DNA from: an uncultured Gammaproteobacteria bacterium
GTDB lineage: Bacteria; Pseudomonadota; Gammaproteobacteria; Arenicellales; JAANXG01
Assembly (NCBI GenBank): GCA_947259175.1
Contig: CAMYKW010000004.1
Span: forward strand, 1 to 64,000
Reading direction: 5' to 3'
DNA: 64,000 nucleotides
Shown piece after piece: positions 43,091 to 51,965 of the stretch. Made by a program: the position numbers and the translations under genes. The stretch's first letter is position 1. Each line of letters begins with the position of its first letter. Under the pieces are notes generated by a model that saw only the letters and a program-made list of their open reading frames with translations, ran no database searches and was not told where the DNA came from.

Positions 43091-44278
43091 GTGAATAATA
43101 GATCTGAACACAACCTGCTTTCCAAGCAAAAGGAAATGCTGGTCGTCATGACGGCGTTGTCTTTTATTGAGCAAAACGCCCTCATGACCCAGGCGCAATT
43201 AAATGACGCCCGCCGCAGTCTCCAGGCTTTGTTTATTCGCACCAGCGGCGAAGAGACCATGCTGCGGAAGTTGGTGGAGATCTTAAAAGTCAACAAGGAA
43301 CTCCACGAGGCCTTCAGCGCCATTTCCAAGATCAGTACCAGCATTTCCACCAGCATTGAAATAATCAGCAAGAAGATCAATTACTTAAAACAGTATGTCG
43401 CAAAGCTGCAATTGACGCCGCAGGAGAATTCGGACTTTTTCGCGCCGTTTCTCTCGTTTACGCATTTATTTCAGCAGAAGCTTCTGCGGTTCAATCAACT
43501 GATGCTGCATTACCTTGAATTGCGCGAAGAGGAGGCTAAACGAACCCACGAGTTTCGAATCGCCCAAGACGCGAGCCGTAGACTGAAAGACCGCTTATCG
43601 GGAAAACTCGCGATGCGCACTGGCGGTGAAGTCGAGGAATCCATGAAACAGGAGGTGTTGGGTGATTTCGACTTCGCGAGCGCAAAGGAGCAACTCGCCG
43701 TCTCGCAGCGGGAGGCCAAGCTGGAGGCGAAACAGATCGAAGGTCTGCTGTTAGAAATTAAAGCCATGTGCCAGATGGCGATGAATCCGGACATGCGGGA
43801 GAAGCGCAAAAAAGGTGAACACGGCGACGTGGTCAACGAGCAGGTGGACGACATATTCATGCGTTTTACCCGCGCCCTGAAATATCATCCGCGATTGGAA
43901 CAGATCAAACTGTTTATCGTGGATTATTTCAAGTTATATCAAAGGGCATATGGCATGTTCGTGCTGGATTTTGACAACTTCAACAAGGCGGTTGAGACCA
44001 TCACCACAAATACCGAAGAATATTTTGAGTCCAAAACCGAAGACGAAGACCTGCGTTCGAAAAGGGAAAAACTGAGAAAATACGAAGGATTGATCCCATT
44101 CCTCGAGGCGACTGCAAATCTCATCCATGAATACAGCGACTTCTCGTTCGACAGGTTTTCGAGGAGAGTGTCGGAAGAGGTCTCGCAGGAAGGATCATTT
44201 TGGGAACATATCGGTGAGGAATTGTTGGTCGCCAAAGTGGCCGCCGAGGCCGATTTAACCACACGCCTCAATATTTGA
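43091..44278 (+). CDS. unrecognised helical, coiled-coil-rich cytoplasmic protein
   Basis: 395 residues. I do not recognise the family. The protein is rich in Lys and Glu, nearly all helical, without signal peptide or membrane span. The N-terminal part has ISKISTSISTSIEIISKKI followed by long amphipathic helices; the middle (about 150-250) is a probable coiled coil with EEEAKRTHEFRIAQDASRRLKDRL; the C-terminal part has FKLYQRAYGMFVLDFDNFNKAV. The GTG start at 43091 has AGGTAG just upstream; ATG codons at residues 17 and 20 are alternatives. The base composition is lower in GC than the flanking operons. Its 3-prime end overlaps the convergent DUF457 gene by 11 nt. Confidence 0.7.
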   Translation: MNNRSEHNLLSKQKEMLVVMTALSFIEQNALMTQAQLNDARRSLQALFIRTSGEETMLRKLVEILKVNKELHEAFSAISKISTSISTSIEIISKKINYLKQYVAKLQLTPQENSDFFAPFLSFTHLFQQKLLRFNQLMLHYLELREEEAKRTHEFRIAQDASRRLKDRLSGKLAMRTGGEVEESMKQEVLGDFDFASAKEQLAVSQREAKLEAKQIEGLLLEIKAMCQMAMNPDMREKRKKGEHGDVVNEQVDDIFMRFTRALKYHPRLEQIKLFIVDYFKLYQRAYGMFVLDFDNFNKAVETITTNTEEYFESKTEDEDLRSKREKLRKYEGLIPFLEATANLIHEYSDFSFDRFSRRVSEEVSQEGSFWEHIGEELLVAKVAAEADLTTRLNI

Positions 44279-44837
44279 TTGCTGCTCCCGGGTGTTCCCG
44301 TTTCCGCGCACGGCGCAGGGCGGCCGCCCACCAGGCGGCGAAAGCAATGGGCCCCAGAATCAATATCTCGCGGCTCGCGGCCTTCAGATTATGAAACATT
44401 ACCGGCATGGTCAGTAAATTGTCCCGCCTCACATGCAGAAATAGCTGAGTCTCGGACATAAAATGCTCCAGCGACCACGGCCACAGCAAGGGGATGCCCT
44501 GGGGGATGCTGTCGTCATAACTGATCCAGTCGATAAAGATTTGCGACGTCAGCGCCAACAGGATCATTACGTGTAGGCGCATGGCCGTCGTTCTGCGCCT
44601 GATCCGTAAGAACGCGATGAATATCGACGCAAGAACTAAAGTTCCCAGAATGGAGTGCGATCCGGTGCGATGGAAAGCCTCCACGTCGCCGATAAGAAGA
44701 CCCGCCAACAGATCGAAATCAGCCAAGTTGGCTGCGACAATAACCAGCAGGAATTCTTGCGTGTTGAATGTGCGTTTATGCGAGACGGCGAAATAGATGA
44801 CGGCGCCGGCAAGGCTATGGGCTATCGGGGAAGCCAT
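44268..44837 (-). CDS. membrane-bound metal-dependent hydrolase family protein (DUF457/YdjM-like)
   Basis: 189 residues, four to five hydrophobic segments. The family pattern is MASPIAHSLAGAVIYF with the first His, NLADFDLLAGLL with the Asp residues, FHRTGSHSILGTL, and a late ALTSQIFIDWISYD (where a His often stands before the Asp, here Q/D). These proteins are called metal-dependent hydrolases from motif only; their substrates are unknown. It is convergent with the preceding gene and divergent from the glycan operon, separated from it by 502 bp. Confidence 0.8.
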   Translation of the reverse strand: MASPIAHSLAGAVIYFAVSHKRTFNTQEFLLVIVAANLADFDLLAGLLIGDVEAFHRTGSHSILGTLVLASIFIAFLRIRRRTTAMRLHVMILLALTSQIFIDWISYDDSIPQGIPLLWPWSLEHFMSETQLFLHVRRDNLLTMPVMFHNLKAASREILILGPIAFAAWWAAALRRARKREHPGAAIKY

Positions 44838-45339
44838 CGATTAACCATCCTTTAGGCCGATACAGCGACCTGGGAGAGGCGTGGCGGGTGCCAACTTCTG
44901 GTGCGATTCACGTAACATTACTTTAATCACCGATGATTAAACGTTGCGGGCGTCGGCTTGATCGCATGGGCGGGTTCCCATATGGCGGGTAGTCACCGTT
45001 CTCGCGTCCCTGGTCTCGCTGGGCTTGTGCACTTGATAGGCAGATGTGATACGTGCGGCGAGATTTTAGAACAACTGCACCGGCGGAGCGAGTTTCCGCG
45101 CGACAGTCTTAATCGGCCCAGGTTGTGTGCATGCTCCCGCGGCCCAATTCCTGTTGACAGCGTGTCGCACTTGGGTAATCGTATTGCGGCTGGTGGTCAA
45201 GTCGGCGCGGTTACACGTCGTATTGAGGCAGACAGCGACTATGTGGCGCGGAAGCATCGCAGGCCGACTATCCTGCTACCGCGATGAACTTCTCCCAAGC
45301 TCTACAGAGTGTGATCCCAGGCGAGTTTAAGACTTCCCC
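44838..45339. other. 502-bp non-coding stretch upstream of the glycan operon, with an 8-bp inverted repeat
   Basis: No ORF here looks like a protein; three short overlapping ORFs have no family features. The only clear structure is the perfect inverted repeat TTTAATCA-ccga-TGATTAAA at 44922-44941, AT-rich within GC-rich DNA, which may be an operator or a small hairpin. It lies 85 bp upstream of the DUF457 start and about 400 bp from the glycosyltransferase start. The rest shows nothing that I can assign. Confidence 0.4.
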
Positions 45340-46554
45340 ATGAATATACTGCTGCTTGCGCCACATCCGTTTTATCAGGAACGGGGAACACCGATTGCGG
45401 TGGATATGTTATTGGGAGTATTGGACAGGGATGGGCATCACGTTGACATGGTGACTTTTCATGAGGGTCGGGAGCGTGTCTACGATAATGTTGCGGTTTA
45501 CCGCATTAAACCATGGATCAAAGTCAATAACATTCGTCCGGGATTTTCTTTGAAGAAATTGTATTGCGACTTGTTTTTGATGTTTTCCGCACTGCGATTG
45601 CTGAGAAACCACCGGTATGATCGGATTCACGCGGTGGAAGAGTCCTCATTCATTGCGTTGTTGTTTAGTCGTCTTTTCAGGACGCCGTATGTCTATGACA
45701 TGGACTCACTCATGTCGGCGCAGATCGTCGATCGCTTTCCCTGGTTGTCATTTGCCGCGAGGCCCATGATGTGGTTGGAATCACTGCCCATCAAGTACGC
45801 GAAGACGGTGGCCCCCATGTGCGGTGATCTCGCGGATCAGGCGGGTCGCTACCGTGACGGCGGTGTTGTGCTCATCAAGGATGTGTCGCTGCTCAAAGCC
45901 GAGGACGAGGGCGAACGGGGCGATGATTTGCGCCGGGAGTTGCAGATCACCGATGCCCAGATTGTCATGTACATAGGAAATCTCGAGCCGTATCAGGGAA
46001 TAGACCTTTTATTGTCCGCATTTGAGGTGCTTTGCCGATCAAAGAACCATGTGCATCTGGTGTTGATCGGCGGCGTGTGGCGGGATATTGAACATTACCG
46101 TGATCGCACGACGGAAATGAAGCTGGAGGGCGTGGTCCATTTGATCGGTCCGAGGCCCGTCGATCACATCGGTCACTACACGAGACAGGCCGACCTGCTC
46201 GTTTCCCCGCGCACGCATGGTACGAACACGCCGATGAAAATCTACTCTTATCTTCATTCCGGGACACCCATAGTCGCCACGGAGTTGGCGACGCACACTC
46301 AGGTGCTGAACAAGGAGATAGCGGTGTTGTGTGCGCCGGAACCGAACGCGTTCGCGCGGGCGATGGGCGCACTGCTGGAAGACGCGCAACTGCGCCGTCA
46401 ATTGGGGCAGCGGGCGATGGCTTACGCCGAACGCGAACATAGCTATACGCGTTTTGTCGACAGTGTTCGGCGGTTGTATCCCCCCGCTTCCGCAGACACC
46501 AGCGGCGCGACACGAACGGAATTATCTCGCTGTGAAAATTCGCGATCACTATGA
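45340..46554 (+). CDS. glycosyltransferase family 4 protein
   Basis: 404 residues of the GT-B fold. The N-terminus MNILLLAPHPFYQERGTPIAV with the glycine-rich acceptor loop, and the C-terminal nucleotide-sugar half (IVMYIGNLEPYQGIDLLLSAF, LVSPRTHGTNTPMKIYSYLHSGTPIVATEL) are typical of GT4. It would add a sugar in surface glycan or glycolipid synthesis on the cytoplasmic face. Donor and acceptor are unknown. It is the first gene of a six-gene operon and overlaps the next gene by 23 nt. No strong ribosome binding site is seen before the ATG. Confidence 0.87.
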   Translation: MNILLLAPHPFYQERGTPIAVDMLLGVLDRDGHHVDMVTFHEGRERVYDNVAVYRIKPWIKVNNIRPGFSLKKLYCDLFLMFSALRLLRNHRYDRIHAVEESSFIALLFSRLFRTPYVYDMDSLMSAQIVDRFPWLSFAARPMMWLESLPIKYAKTVAPMCGDLADQAGRYRDGGVVLIKDVSLLKAEDEGERGDDLRRELQITDAQIVMYIGNLEPYQGIDLLLSAFEVLCRSKNHVHLVLIGGVWRDIEHYRDRTTEMKLEGVVHLIGPRPVDHIGHYTRQADLLVSPRTHGTNTPMKIYSYLHSGTPIVATELATHTQVLNKEIAVLCAPEPNAFARAMGALLEDAQLRRQLGQRAMAYAEREHSYTRFVDSVRRLYPPASADTSGATRTELSRCENSRSL

Positions 46555-48154
46555 CGTCGTCGTAGTCGGCGCGGGTATTCACGGCGCTGCTTTGGCCTGG
46601 GAGTTGACGCGCCGCGGCATTTCCACTGCGTTGCTCGAACAGGATGATTTCGGAAGCGGTGCGTCCGCAAACAGCCTCAAGATCATTCACGGTGGGCTGA
46701 GATATCTACAACACCTGGACATGGTGCGAAGCCGTCAGTCCGCCCTGGAGCAGCAGTATCTGCGGCGTCTCGCGCCGCACCTGATCCGGGAGCTGCCCTG
46801 CGTGATGCCGACGTATCGCAATCTCCGCAAAAGCCGCGCGGCTCTGTATTGCGGTTTGTCTATATATGATAACTTGGTCAGGCCGGGCAGTGGCGCGACT
46901 CGCGACGAAAAATCCGCATTGATTACGCGGGAGCAGCTACAATCATTGGCGCCGATCGTTCTCACGCCGGATATGACCGGCGGCGCAGTCTGGCATGACG
47001 CACAGGTTTACAACACCGAACGGCTCACCTTGAGTTATGTCATCACCGCCATGGAACAAGGCGCCGATGTGTTCAATTACATGAAAGTGAACGCCCTGGG
47101 CATCAGCGATGACCGTGTCGAGGAAGCGATTGCCGAAAATCGCCTCACTGGGGCATCTCATCGCTTTCGCTGCTCGGTGCTGATCAACGCCACTGGTGCC
47201 GATATTTTTCAAGCACCCTTTAATGCGGTTCTGGGGCGTATGGAGACGCCAAAGTTCGTGCGCGCGGTGAATATCATCCTTCCGGCCCATATCAGCGACT
47301 ACGCAGTAGGATTGAGCGTCGGCGGGGATCGGAACCGCAAACACGCGGAAGATCGGTTGCTGTTTTTTACCCCCTGTGGGGAGTCGACCATTGTCGGAAC
47401 GTGGTATTTTCCGGATAGGCGCGATATCGGAGAGGCGCTAACACGGGACGAAATTCACCAGTGCCTGCGCGATGTCTCCGGACGTTTTGCAAATTTTGAG
47501 TTTGGCGAATCAGATGTCAGTCACGTTCATGTGGGGCGTCTCCCTGTTACCGCCTGGCGCGAATCCGGCGCCGTAAAACTGCTGGAACGGTCAAGCATAA
47601 TCGACTCAAAAGTAGAGCAGGGAATAGACGGTTTGCTGAGCATAGTCAGTATAAAGTACACCACCGCCCGTCTGGTGGCGGAGCAGTCGATGTCCCTGAT
47701 ATACGAAAAAATAGATCGTCCATCGATATTACCGACAGTGCCGGCCCGCTTGTGTGGCGGGGAGATCGAAGACTTTGATGCGTTCGTTGACGACAAGATC
47801 GGCCAATATCGTGATCGATTGTCCGCGTCGACCATCCACCGCCTGGCGAGTCATTACGGCACCCGCATCGATGAGATCGTTGCGCTCATGGAACGGCGCC
47901 GGGAACTGCGGGAAGTTGTCCCCGGTTCTGGAGATGTCCTCGGCGCGGAAATCGTGTATGCGATGATGGCGGAGAAGGCGTTCACGCTTGCGGATGTAGT
48001 GTTACGGCGCACCGGCCTTGGTCATCTCGGTCCGCCGACCCCAACGGCATTGGTGCACTGTGTTGAACTAATGGCTACCTATTTCAACTGGGACGGTGAT
48101 CGTAAGGCCCGCGAACTGAAAGGCGTTGAAAAGTGCTATGAACGCGTCGCGTGA
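46532..48154 (+). CDS. FAD-dependent glycerol-3-phosphate dehydrogenase-like oxidoreductase
   Basis: About 540 residues from GTG 46532 (the ORF runs further upstream inside the glycosyltransferase gene but that part is out of homology). FAD-binding VVVVGAGIHGAALAWELTRRG, then LLEQDDFGSGASANSLKIIHGGLRYLQHLD and the C-terminal helical domain GAEIVYAMMAEKAFTLADVVLRRTGLG match the GlpD/GlpA family closely. GlpD oxidises sn-glycerol 3-phosphate to DHAP at the membrane. Sitting inside a glycan operon, it may act on a different substrate. It is followed by the GT2 gene after 141 nt. Confidence 0.85.
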   Translation: MKIRDHYDVVVVGAGIHGAALAWELTRRGISTALLEQDDFGSGASANSLKIIHGGLRYLQHLDMVRSRQSALEQQYLRRLAPHLIRELPCVMPTYRNLRKSRAALYCGLSIYDNLVRPGSGATRDEKSALITREQLQSLAPIVLTPDMTGGAVWHDAQVYNTERLTLSYVITAMEQGADVFNYMKVNALGISDDRVEEAIAENRLTGASHRFRCSVLINATGADIFQAPFNAVLGRMETPKFVRAVNIILPAHISDYAVGLSVGGDRNRKHAEDRLLFFTPCGESTIVGTWYFPDRRDIGEALTRDEIHQCLRDVSGRFANFEFGESDVSHVHVGRLPVTAWRESGAVKLLERSSIIDSKVEQGIDGLLSIVSIKYTTARLVAEQSMSLIYEKIDRPSILPTVPARLCGGEIEDFDAFVDDKIGQYRDRLSASTIHRLASHYGTRIDEIVALMERRRELREVVPGSGDVLGAEIVYAMMAEKAFTLADVVLRRTGLGHLGPPTPTALVHCVELMATYFNWDGDRKARELKGVEKCYERVA

Positions 48155-48295
48155 GCCGGCACGGCGGCGCCGGATCGATGGAGCGCGTCCAAGCGTCGAG
48201 ACGGCGGTCCGTCACGGCATCAGGCTTGTTCACGTTTTCTAAAAGTGGCAGAATCGCGCGCGATCTATAGGTGACGAGCACTTAAATTAAAGAAT

Positions 48296-49351
48296 GTGAT
48301 TTCCAAGCAAAAGGATAAATTCACCTCCAAGGATGTAACCCTCGCGGTCATGAACTACAACGGCGCCGAGAGGTTGCCCGGACTTTTCGAATCGATCAAA
48401 CGGCTAAAGCAACCACCCGGCGAACTGCTGATTGTGGACGATGGCTCCACTGACGGTGGCGCTGAGGTCATTCAGCAACGTTACCCCGACGTCAGTATCG
48501 TCAGCATGGGGCGTAATACCAAGATCCTCAATATGGTGAGGAATCGGGCGTTCCATGCAGCGTCGAACCGACTGGTATTCATAGTCGACAACGACGTTGA
48601 GTTGGATCCGGACTGTGTTGAGGAACTGCTGCATGGAATGAATACCCTGCCCAAAGCGGCCGCGTGCATCACGCGAGCGGTATACTGGGACAGGCCGGAG
48701 GTAATCTATCAGGATGGCCAGATTCTGCACTACGTGGGCGCTTCGCCGGCTACCCATCGCGATGATATGGTCAAGGACGTGGACGCCGAGCCGCGTCTAA
48801 GTATCGGCTGGGGTGTGCAGATGATCGACCGCGAAGCGGCGACAGAAGTTGGATTTTTCAACGAAGAGTACCTGCTCGGCTGGGGTGATGACGGTGAGAT
48901 TAATCACAAACTCAACCTGGTGGGTTATCGGTGTTATCAGATTCCAAAGGCGGTGGTCCTGCACAAGCGGGAGGAAAGCTCGAAACGTTACCTGGCGGCG
49001 GTTCGTAACCGATTGCGGTTTATCTTTGAAATGTATCAATGGCGGACGATACTCCTGGCATTACCTGCGTTTATCGCTTACGAAGCGGCGCTGGTATCAT
49101 TTGTCGTCATGAAGGGAGGCATCAAGGATTACTTCCGCGGATGGGGTTATTTTCTAACCCACATTCCAGGCGTTCTGCGCACACGCCGGAAAATTCAGGC
49201 CCATCGCGTGCTCCGGGACCGCGATGTCATGGGGGCTGGGGATATCTTTGTATATTCCGATTACGTCGATAAAAAAATCCTCGCGTTCGGTTACGATCTG
49301 CTGAACAGATTTCTGAACGGCTACTGGAAGCTCATCCGCCCTGTTGTTTGA
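48296..49351 (+). CDS. glycosyltransferase family 2 protein
   Basis: 351 residues. GT-A fold with LAVMNYNGAERLPGLFESI, the nucleotide-binding LLIVDDGSTDGGAEVI and FIVDNDVELDPDCVEELL (the DxD-like NDVE), and an ED-type GWGDDGEINHKLNLVGYRC. The C-terminal part has hydrophobic segments (ILLALPAFIAYEAALVSFVVM) that suggest membrane association, as in rhamnosyltransferase-like GT2 proteins. The start is GTG 48296. Sugar specificity unknown. Confidence 0.87.
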   Translation: MISKQKDKFTSKDVTLAVMNYNGAERLPGLFESIKRLKQPPGELLIVDDGSTDGGAEVIQQRYPDVSIVSMGRNTKILNMVRNRAFHAASNRLVFIVDNDVELDPDCVEELLHGMNTLPKAAACITRAVYWDRPEVIYQDGQILHYVGASPATHRDDMVKDVDAEPRLSIGWGVQMIDREAATEVGFFNEEYLLGWGDDGEINHKLNLVGYRCYQIPKAVVLHKREESSKRYLAAVRNRLRFIFEMYQWRTILLALPAFIAYEAALVSFVVMKGGIKDYFRGWGYFLTHIPGVLRTRRKIQAHRVLRDRDVMGAGDIFVYSDYVDKKILAFGYDLLNRFLNGYWKLIRPVV

Positions 49352-49358
49352 ATGTCCC

Positions 49359-50150
49359 ATGAGCGCCGGCGACGACAAGCAGTACGATACTTCCGAGGGG
49401 CGCACATTGCTGCAAAGCGCGATCTCCGACGCGCAGACGTCGGCGTTCAAGAAATATCAATTGATCAATGTCGGTCGCTCCGGTGTTTGGGGACTTATCA
49501 AGTACGAAATCTATACCATGCTGATTGCGCCGTTGCCCGGCGCGGCGGGATACTGGTTGCGTAAGGTGCTCCTCAAATTCCTGGTGGGCAGTTGTGGCCG
49601 GGGCGTCATCATCGGTCGCAGCGTGACGATGCGGCATCCGCACAAGATACACCTGGAATCCGGAGTAGCCGTAGACGACTACGCAGTCCTGGATGCCAAA
49701 GGCGAAGGCAACAACGGAATATTTCTCGGCGAGAACACACTGATTGGACGCAGCACTGTGCTCAGTTGCAAGAATGGCGACATACACGTCGGGCGCAACA
49801 CGAATATCGCCATGAGTTGCTTTATCCAGTCCGGAAGCTCGGTGACCATAGGCAGCAAGGTATTGTTCGGGGCGTATTGCTACGTAATCGGCGGAGGTGA
49901 TCATGTTGCCGATCGCACCGATATTCCGATCATGGATCAAGGGCAAACGATCAGGGGCATAACAATCGAGGACAACGTGTGGCTGGGGGCGGACGTCAAG
50001 GTAACAGATGGCGTTACCGTGGGGCGCGACTCGATTCTGGGCGCCGGGGCGGTGGTGACTCAAGATGTGCCCGGATACAGCATCGCCGCCGGCGTGCCGG
50101 CTCGAATCATTCGCGACCGCCAAGATGCGGAACATAGTCGCGAGCCATGA
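49359..50150 (+). CDS. hexapeptide-repeat acyltransferase
   Basis: About 263 residues from ATG 49359. The central and C-terminal parts form a left-handed beta-helix of hexapeptide repeats: IIGRSVTMRHPHKI, IFLGENTLIGRSTVLSCKNGDIHVGRNTNIAMSCF, and the typical acetyltransferase end TIEDNVWLGADVKVTDGVTVGRDSILGAGAVVTQDVPGYSIAAGVPARII. Such proteins usually O- or N-acetylate sugars. The N-terminal 80 residues carry a short hydrophobic stretch. It overlaps the methyltransferase gene by 4 nt. Confidence 0.87.
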   Translation: MSAGDDKQYDTSEGRTLLQSAISDAQTSAFKKYQLINVGRSGVWGLIKYEIYTMLIAPLPGAAGYWLRKVLLKFLVGSCGRGVIIGRSVTMRHPHKIHLESGVAVDDYAVLDAKGEGNNGIFLGENTLIGRSTVLSCKNGDIHVGRNTNIAMSCFIQSGSSVTIGSKVLFGAYCYVIGGGDHVADRTDIPIMDQGQTIRGITIEDNVWLGADVKVTDGVTVGRDSILGAGAVVTQDVPGYSIAAGVPARIIRDRQDAEHSREP

Positions 50151-50950
50151 CCTCCGAACCGAATGCCAAGCAGCAAGTGCTGCTGAAGCTGTTCGATAAG
50201 TCGATACTAAAAAAGGCGAAACACAGGGCGATCACACAATACCTTCCGCCGGCTGACGGCAAGGTCTGCCTGGATATCGGCGCAGATAACGGGGTGTTGA
50301 GTTATCTTCTACGGCAGCGGGGGGGGGATTGGCACAGCGCCGATCTTGACGTGGATGTCGTGGAGTCAATCCGGGACATGGTTGGTGACGATGTTCATCT
50401 CATCGACGGCGAATGCACTGAATTCCCCGATAATTACTTTGATCTAGTGGTCATCATCGATTTCCTGGAGCATATTCATACCGACAAACGATTTGTAACC
50501 GAACTGACTCGCATTATGAAGTCGGATGCGTGCCTGGTGGTGAATGTGCCTCATGACAAACCCCGATCCCCAATACGGCGATTGCGACTCGCCGTGGGAT
50601 TGACCGACGAAAAGCACGGTCATGTCAGGCCCGGTTACACCGTGGACAGCCTTAGGCGGTTACTGTCGCCACAGTTCGTCATTACCGCGCACCACACCTA
50701 CAGCCGCTTTTTCGTAGAGTTGTTCGACGTGGCGGTGAGCCTGGCGTTTGATCGGTTGAGCGGCAACGGTCCGAGCCGCAAAGGCGTTGTGGTCAAGGCG
50801 GATGATCTGAAGAAGCACGAGAAAAAGTTCAAGATGTTCTCAAAGATCTACCCAATCGTGTGGTGTTTGGCGCAAATGGACCGGTTGCTGTTTTTTACCT
50901 CCGGATACAGCCTGATCGCCAAGGCACGGCGCAGCAGCGCCGCCGATTGA
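50147..50950 (+). CDS. class I SAM-dependent methyltransferase
   Basis: 267 residues. SAM-binding motif I is CLDIGADNGVLSYLL, with ADLDVDVVE and the post-motif FPDNYFDLVVIIDFLEHIHTDKRFVTELTRIMK. The C-terminal part has a hydrophobic stretch and a basic end. In this context it may methylate a glycan or a lipid-linked sugar. Starts with an ATGA overlap and ends with a TGATG overlap, so it is tightly coupled on both sides. Confidence 0.85.
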   Translation: MTSEPNAKQQVLLKLFDKSILKKAKHRAITQYLPPADGKVCLDIGADNGVLSYLLRQRGGDWHSADLDVDVVESIRDMVGDDVHLIDGECTEFPDNYFDLVVIIDFLEHIHTDKRFVTELTRIMKSDACLVVNVPHDKPRSPIRRLRLAVGLTDEKHGHVRPGYTVDSLRRLLSPQFVITAHHTYSRFFVELFDVAVSLAFDRLSGNGPSRKGVVVKADDLKKHEKKFKMFSKIYPIVWCLAQMDRLLFFTSGYSLIAKARRSSAAD

Positions 50951-51951
50951 TGTCTGCAATGGAGAAACCTCTCACCATAGCGGTAACCGGAGCCACCGGC
51001 TTCTTGGGCAGCCACATTACCAACCGCCTGCTGCACGAGGGATGCGAGGTAAGAATCCTGGCGCGGGATCCGCAAAAGGCCAAGCCGTTCGAGGGCCGCG
51101 TGGCGGATATCGCTTACGGTGATATCAATGCTCACGATGTGCTAAGACGTTTGTTTGATGGTTGTGATGCGGTGGTTCACCTGGTGTCGAACTTCCGGGT
51201 GGTCAAGGGAACTCCGCAAAGTTATCAAGCCACCAACGTCGCGGGTACCGAGTGCGCCCTCAACGCCGCCGAGCAAGCGAAGGTTGCAAGGTTTATCCAT
51301 TGTTCCACGATCGGCGTGCACGGAGACGTGAAATCGACACCTGCTACCGAGGAGTCACCATTCAATCCGGGGGACCTATATCAGCAGACCAAGCTGGAAG
51401 CGGAGTTCGTCTGCAGGGAAAAGATGAAGCAAGGCACGATGGAGATCGTAGTCGTGCGTCCCACCTCACAGTACGGTCCCGGAGATCTGCGCATGTTGAA
51501 AATGTTCCAGATGTTGTCCCGCGGTCGGTTTGTTCTGATTGGTAATTGCGCCGCCAACTTTCACGCCGTCTATATCGATGATCTGGTTGAGGGGTTTTGG
51601 CGGACGATAACGACACCCGGAATCGCCGGCGAAACTTTCCTGATTGGAGGGCCCGCTTACGTGTCACTGCAGGAGTATATCGACGCCGCAGCCCGGGCGG
51701 TGGGGGCGACTCGACCAAAGATCCGTTTGCCCTATTGGCCGGTGCATGGGGCCGCTTGGGCGTGTGAATTGTTGTGCAAGCCATTGGGCATGGAGCCGCC
51801 GATACATCGCCGGCGCGTTAGGTTCTTCAAGAATAACCGCGCGTTTTCAATCGAGAAAGCCCGCGCGCGCCTGGGATATGCGCCGCAGATAGATCTTGCC
51901 GAGGGTATGCGCCGGACGGTCAACTGGTACCGGTCTCAAGGTTTGTTGTAG
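50950..51951 (+). CDS. NAD-dependent epimerase/dehydratase (extended SDR)
   Basis: About 333 residues from ATG 50950. Rossmann motif VTGATGFLGSHITNRLL, CDAVVHLVSNFRVV, the catalytic Ser-Tyr-Lys in HCSTIGVHG and YQQTKLEAE, and RPTSQYGPGDLRMLKMF. It belongs to the extended SDR group that includes sugar epimerases, 3-beta-HSD-like and HpnA-like proteins; which reaction it performs cannot be fixed. It is the last gene of the glycan operon and meets the LytM-like gene tail to tail (14-nt gap). Confidence 0.88.
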   Translation: MSAMEKPLTIAVTGATGFLGSHITNRLLHEGCEVRILARDPQKAKPFEGRVADIAYGDINAHDVLRRLFDGCDAVVHLVSNFRVVKGTPQSYQATNVAGTECALNAAEQAKVARFIHCSTIGVHGDVKSTPATEESPFNPGDLYQQTKLEAEFVCREKMKQGTMEIVVVRPTSQYGPGDLRMLKMFQMLSRGRFVLIGNCAANFHAVYIDDLVEGFWRTITTPGIAGETFLIGGPAYVSLQEYIDAAARAVGATRPKIRLPYWPVHGAAWACELLCKPLGMEPPIHRRRVRFFKNNRAFSIEKARARLGYAPQIDLAEGMRRTVNWYRSQGLL

Positions 51952-51965
51952 ACCTTGGGCGTCTT

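Noticed and set aside
44958-45287. 109-residue ORF in the gap before the glycan operon
   Set aside because: No ribosome site, no known motif, and overlapping ORFs in other frames of equal quality; the paired CxxC (CDTCG) is not enough.
46331-46531. Upstream part of the GlpD-like ORF inside the glycosyltransferase gene
   Set aside because: The Arg/Trp-rich translation has no homology, and the family N-terminus starts at GTG 46532.
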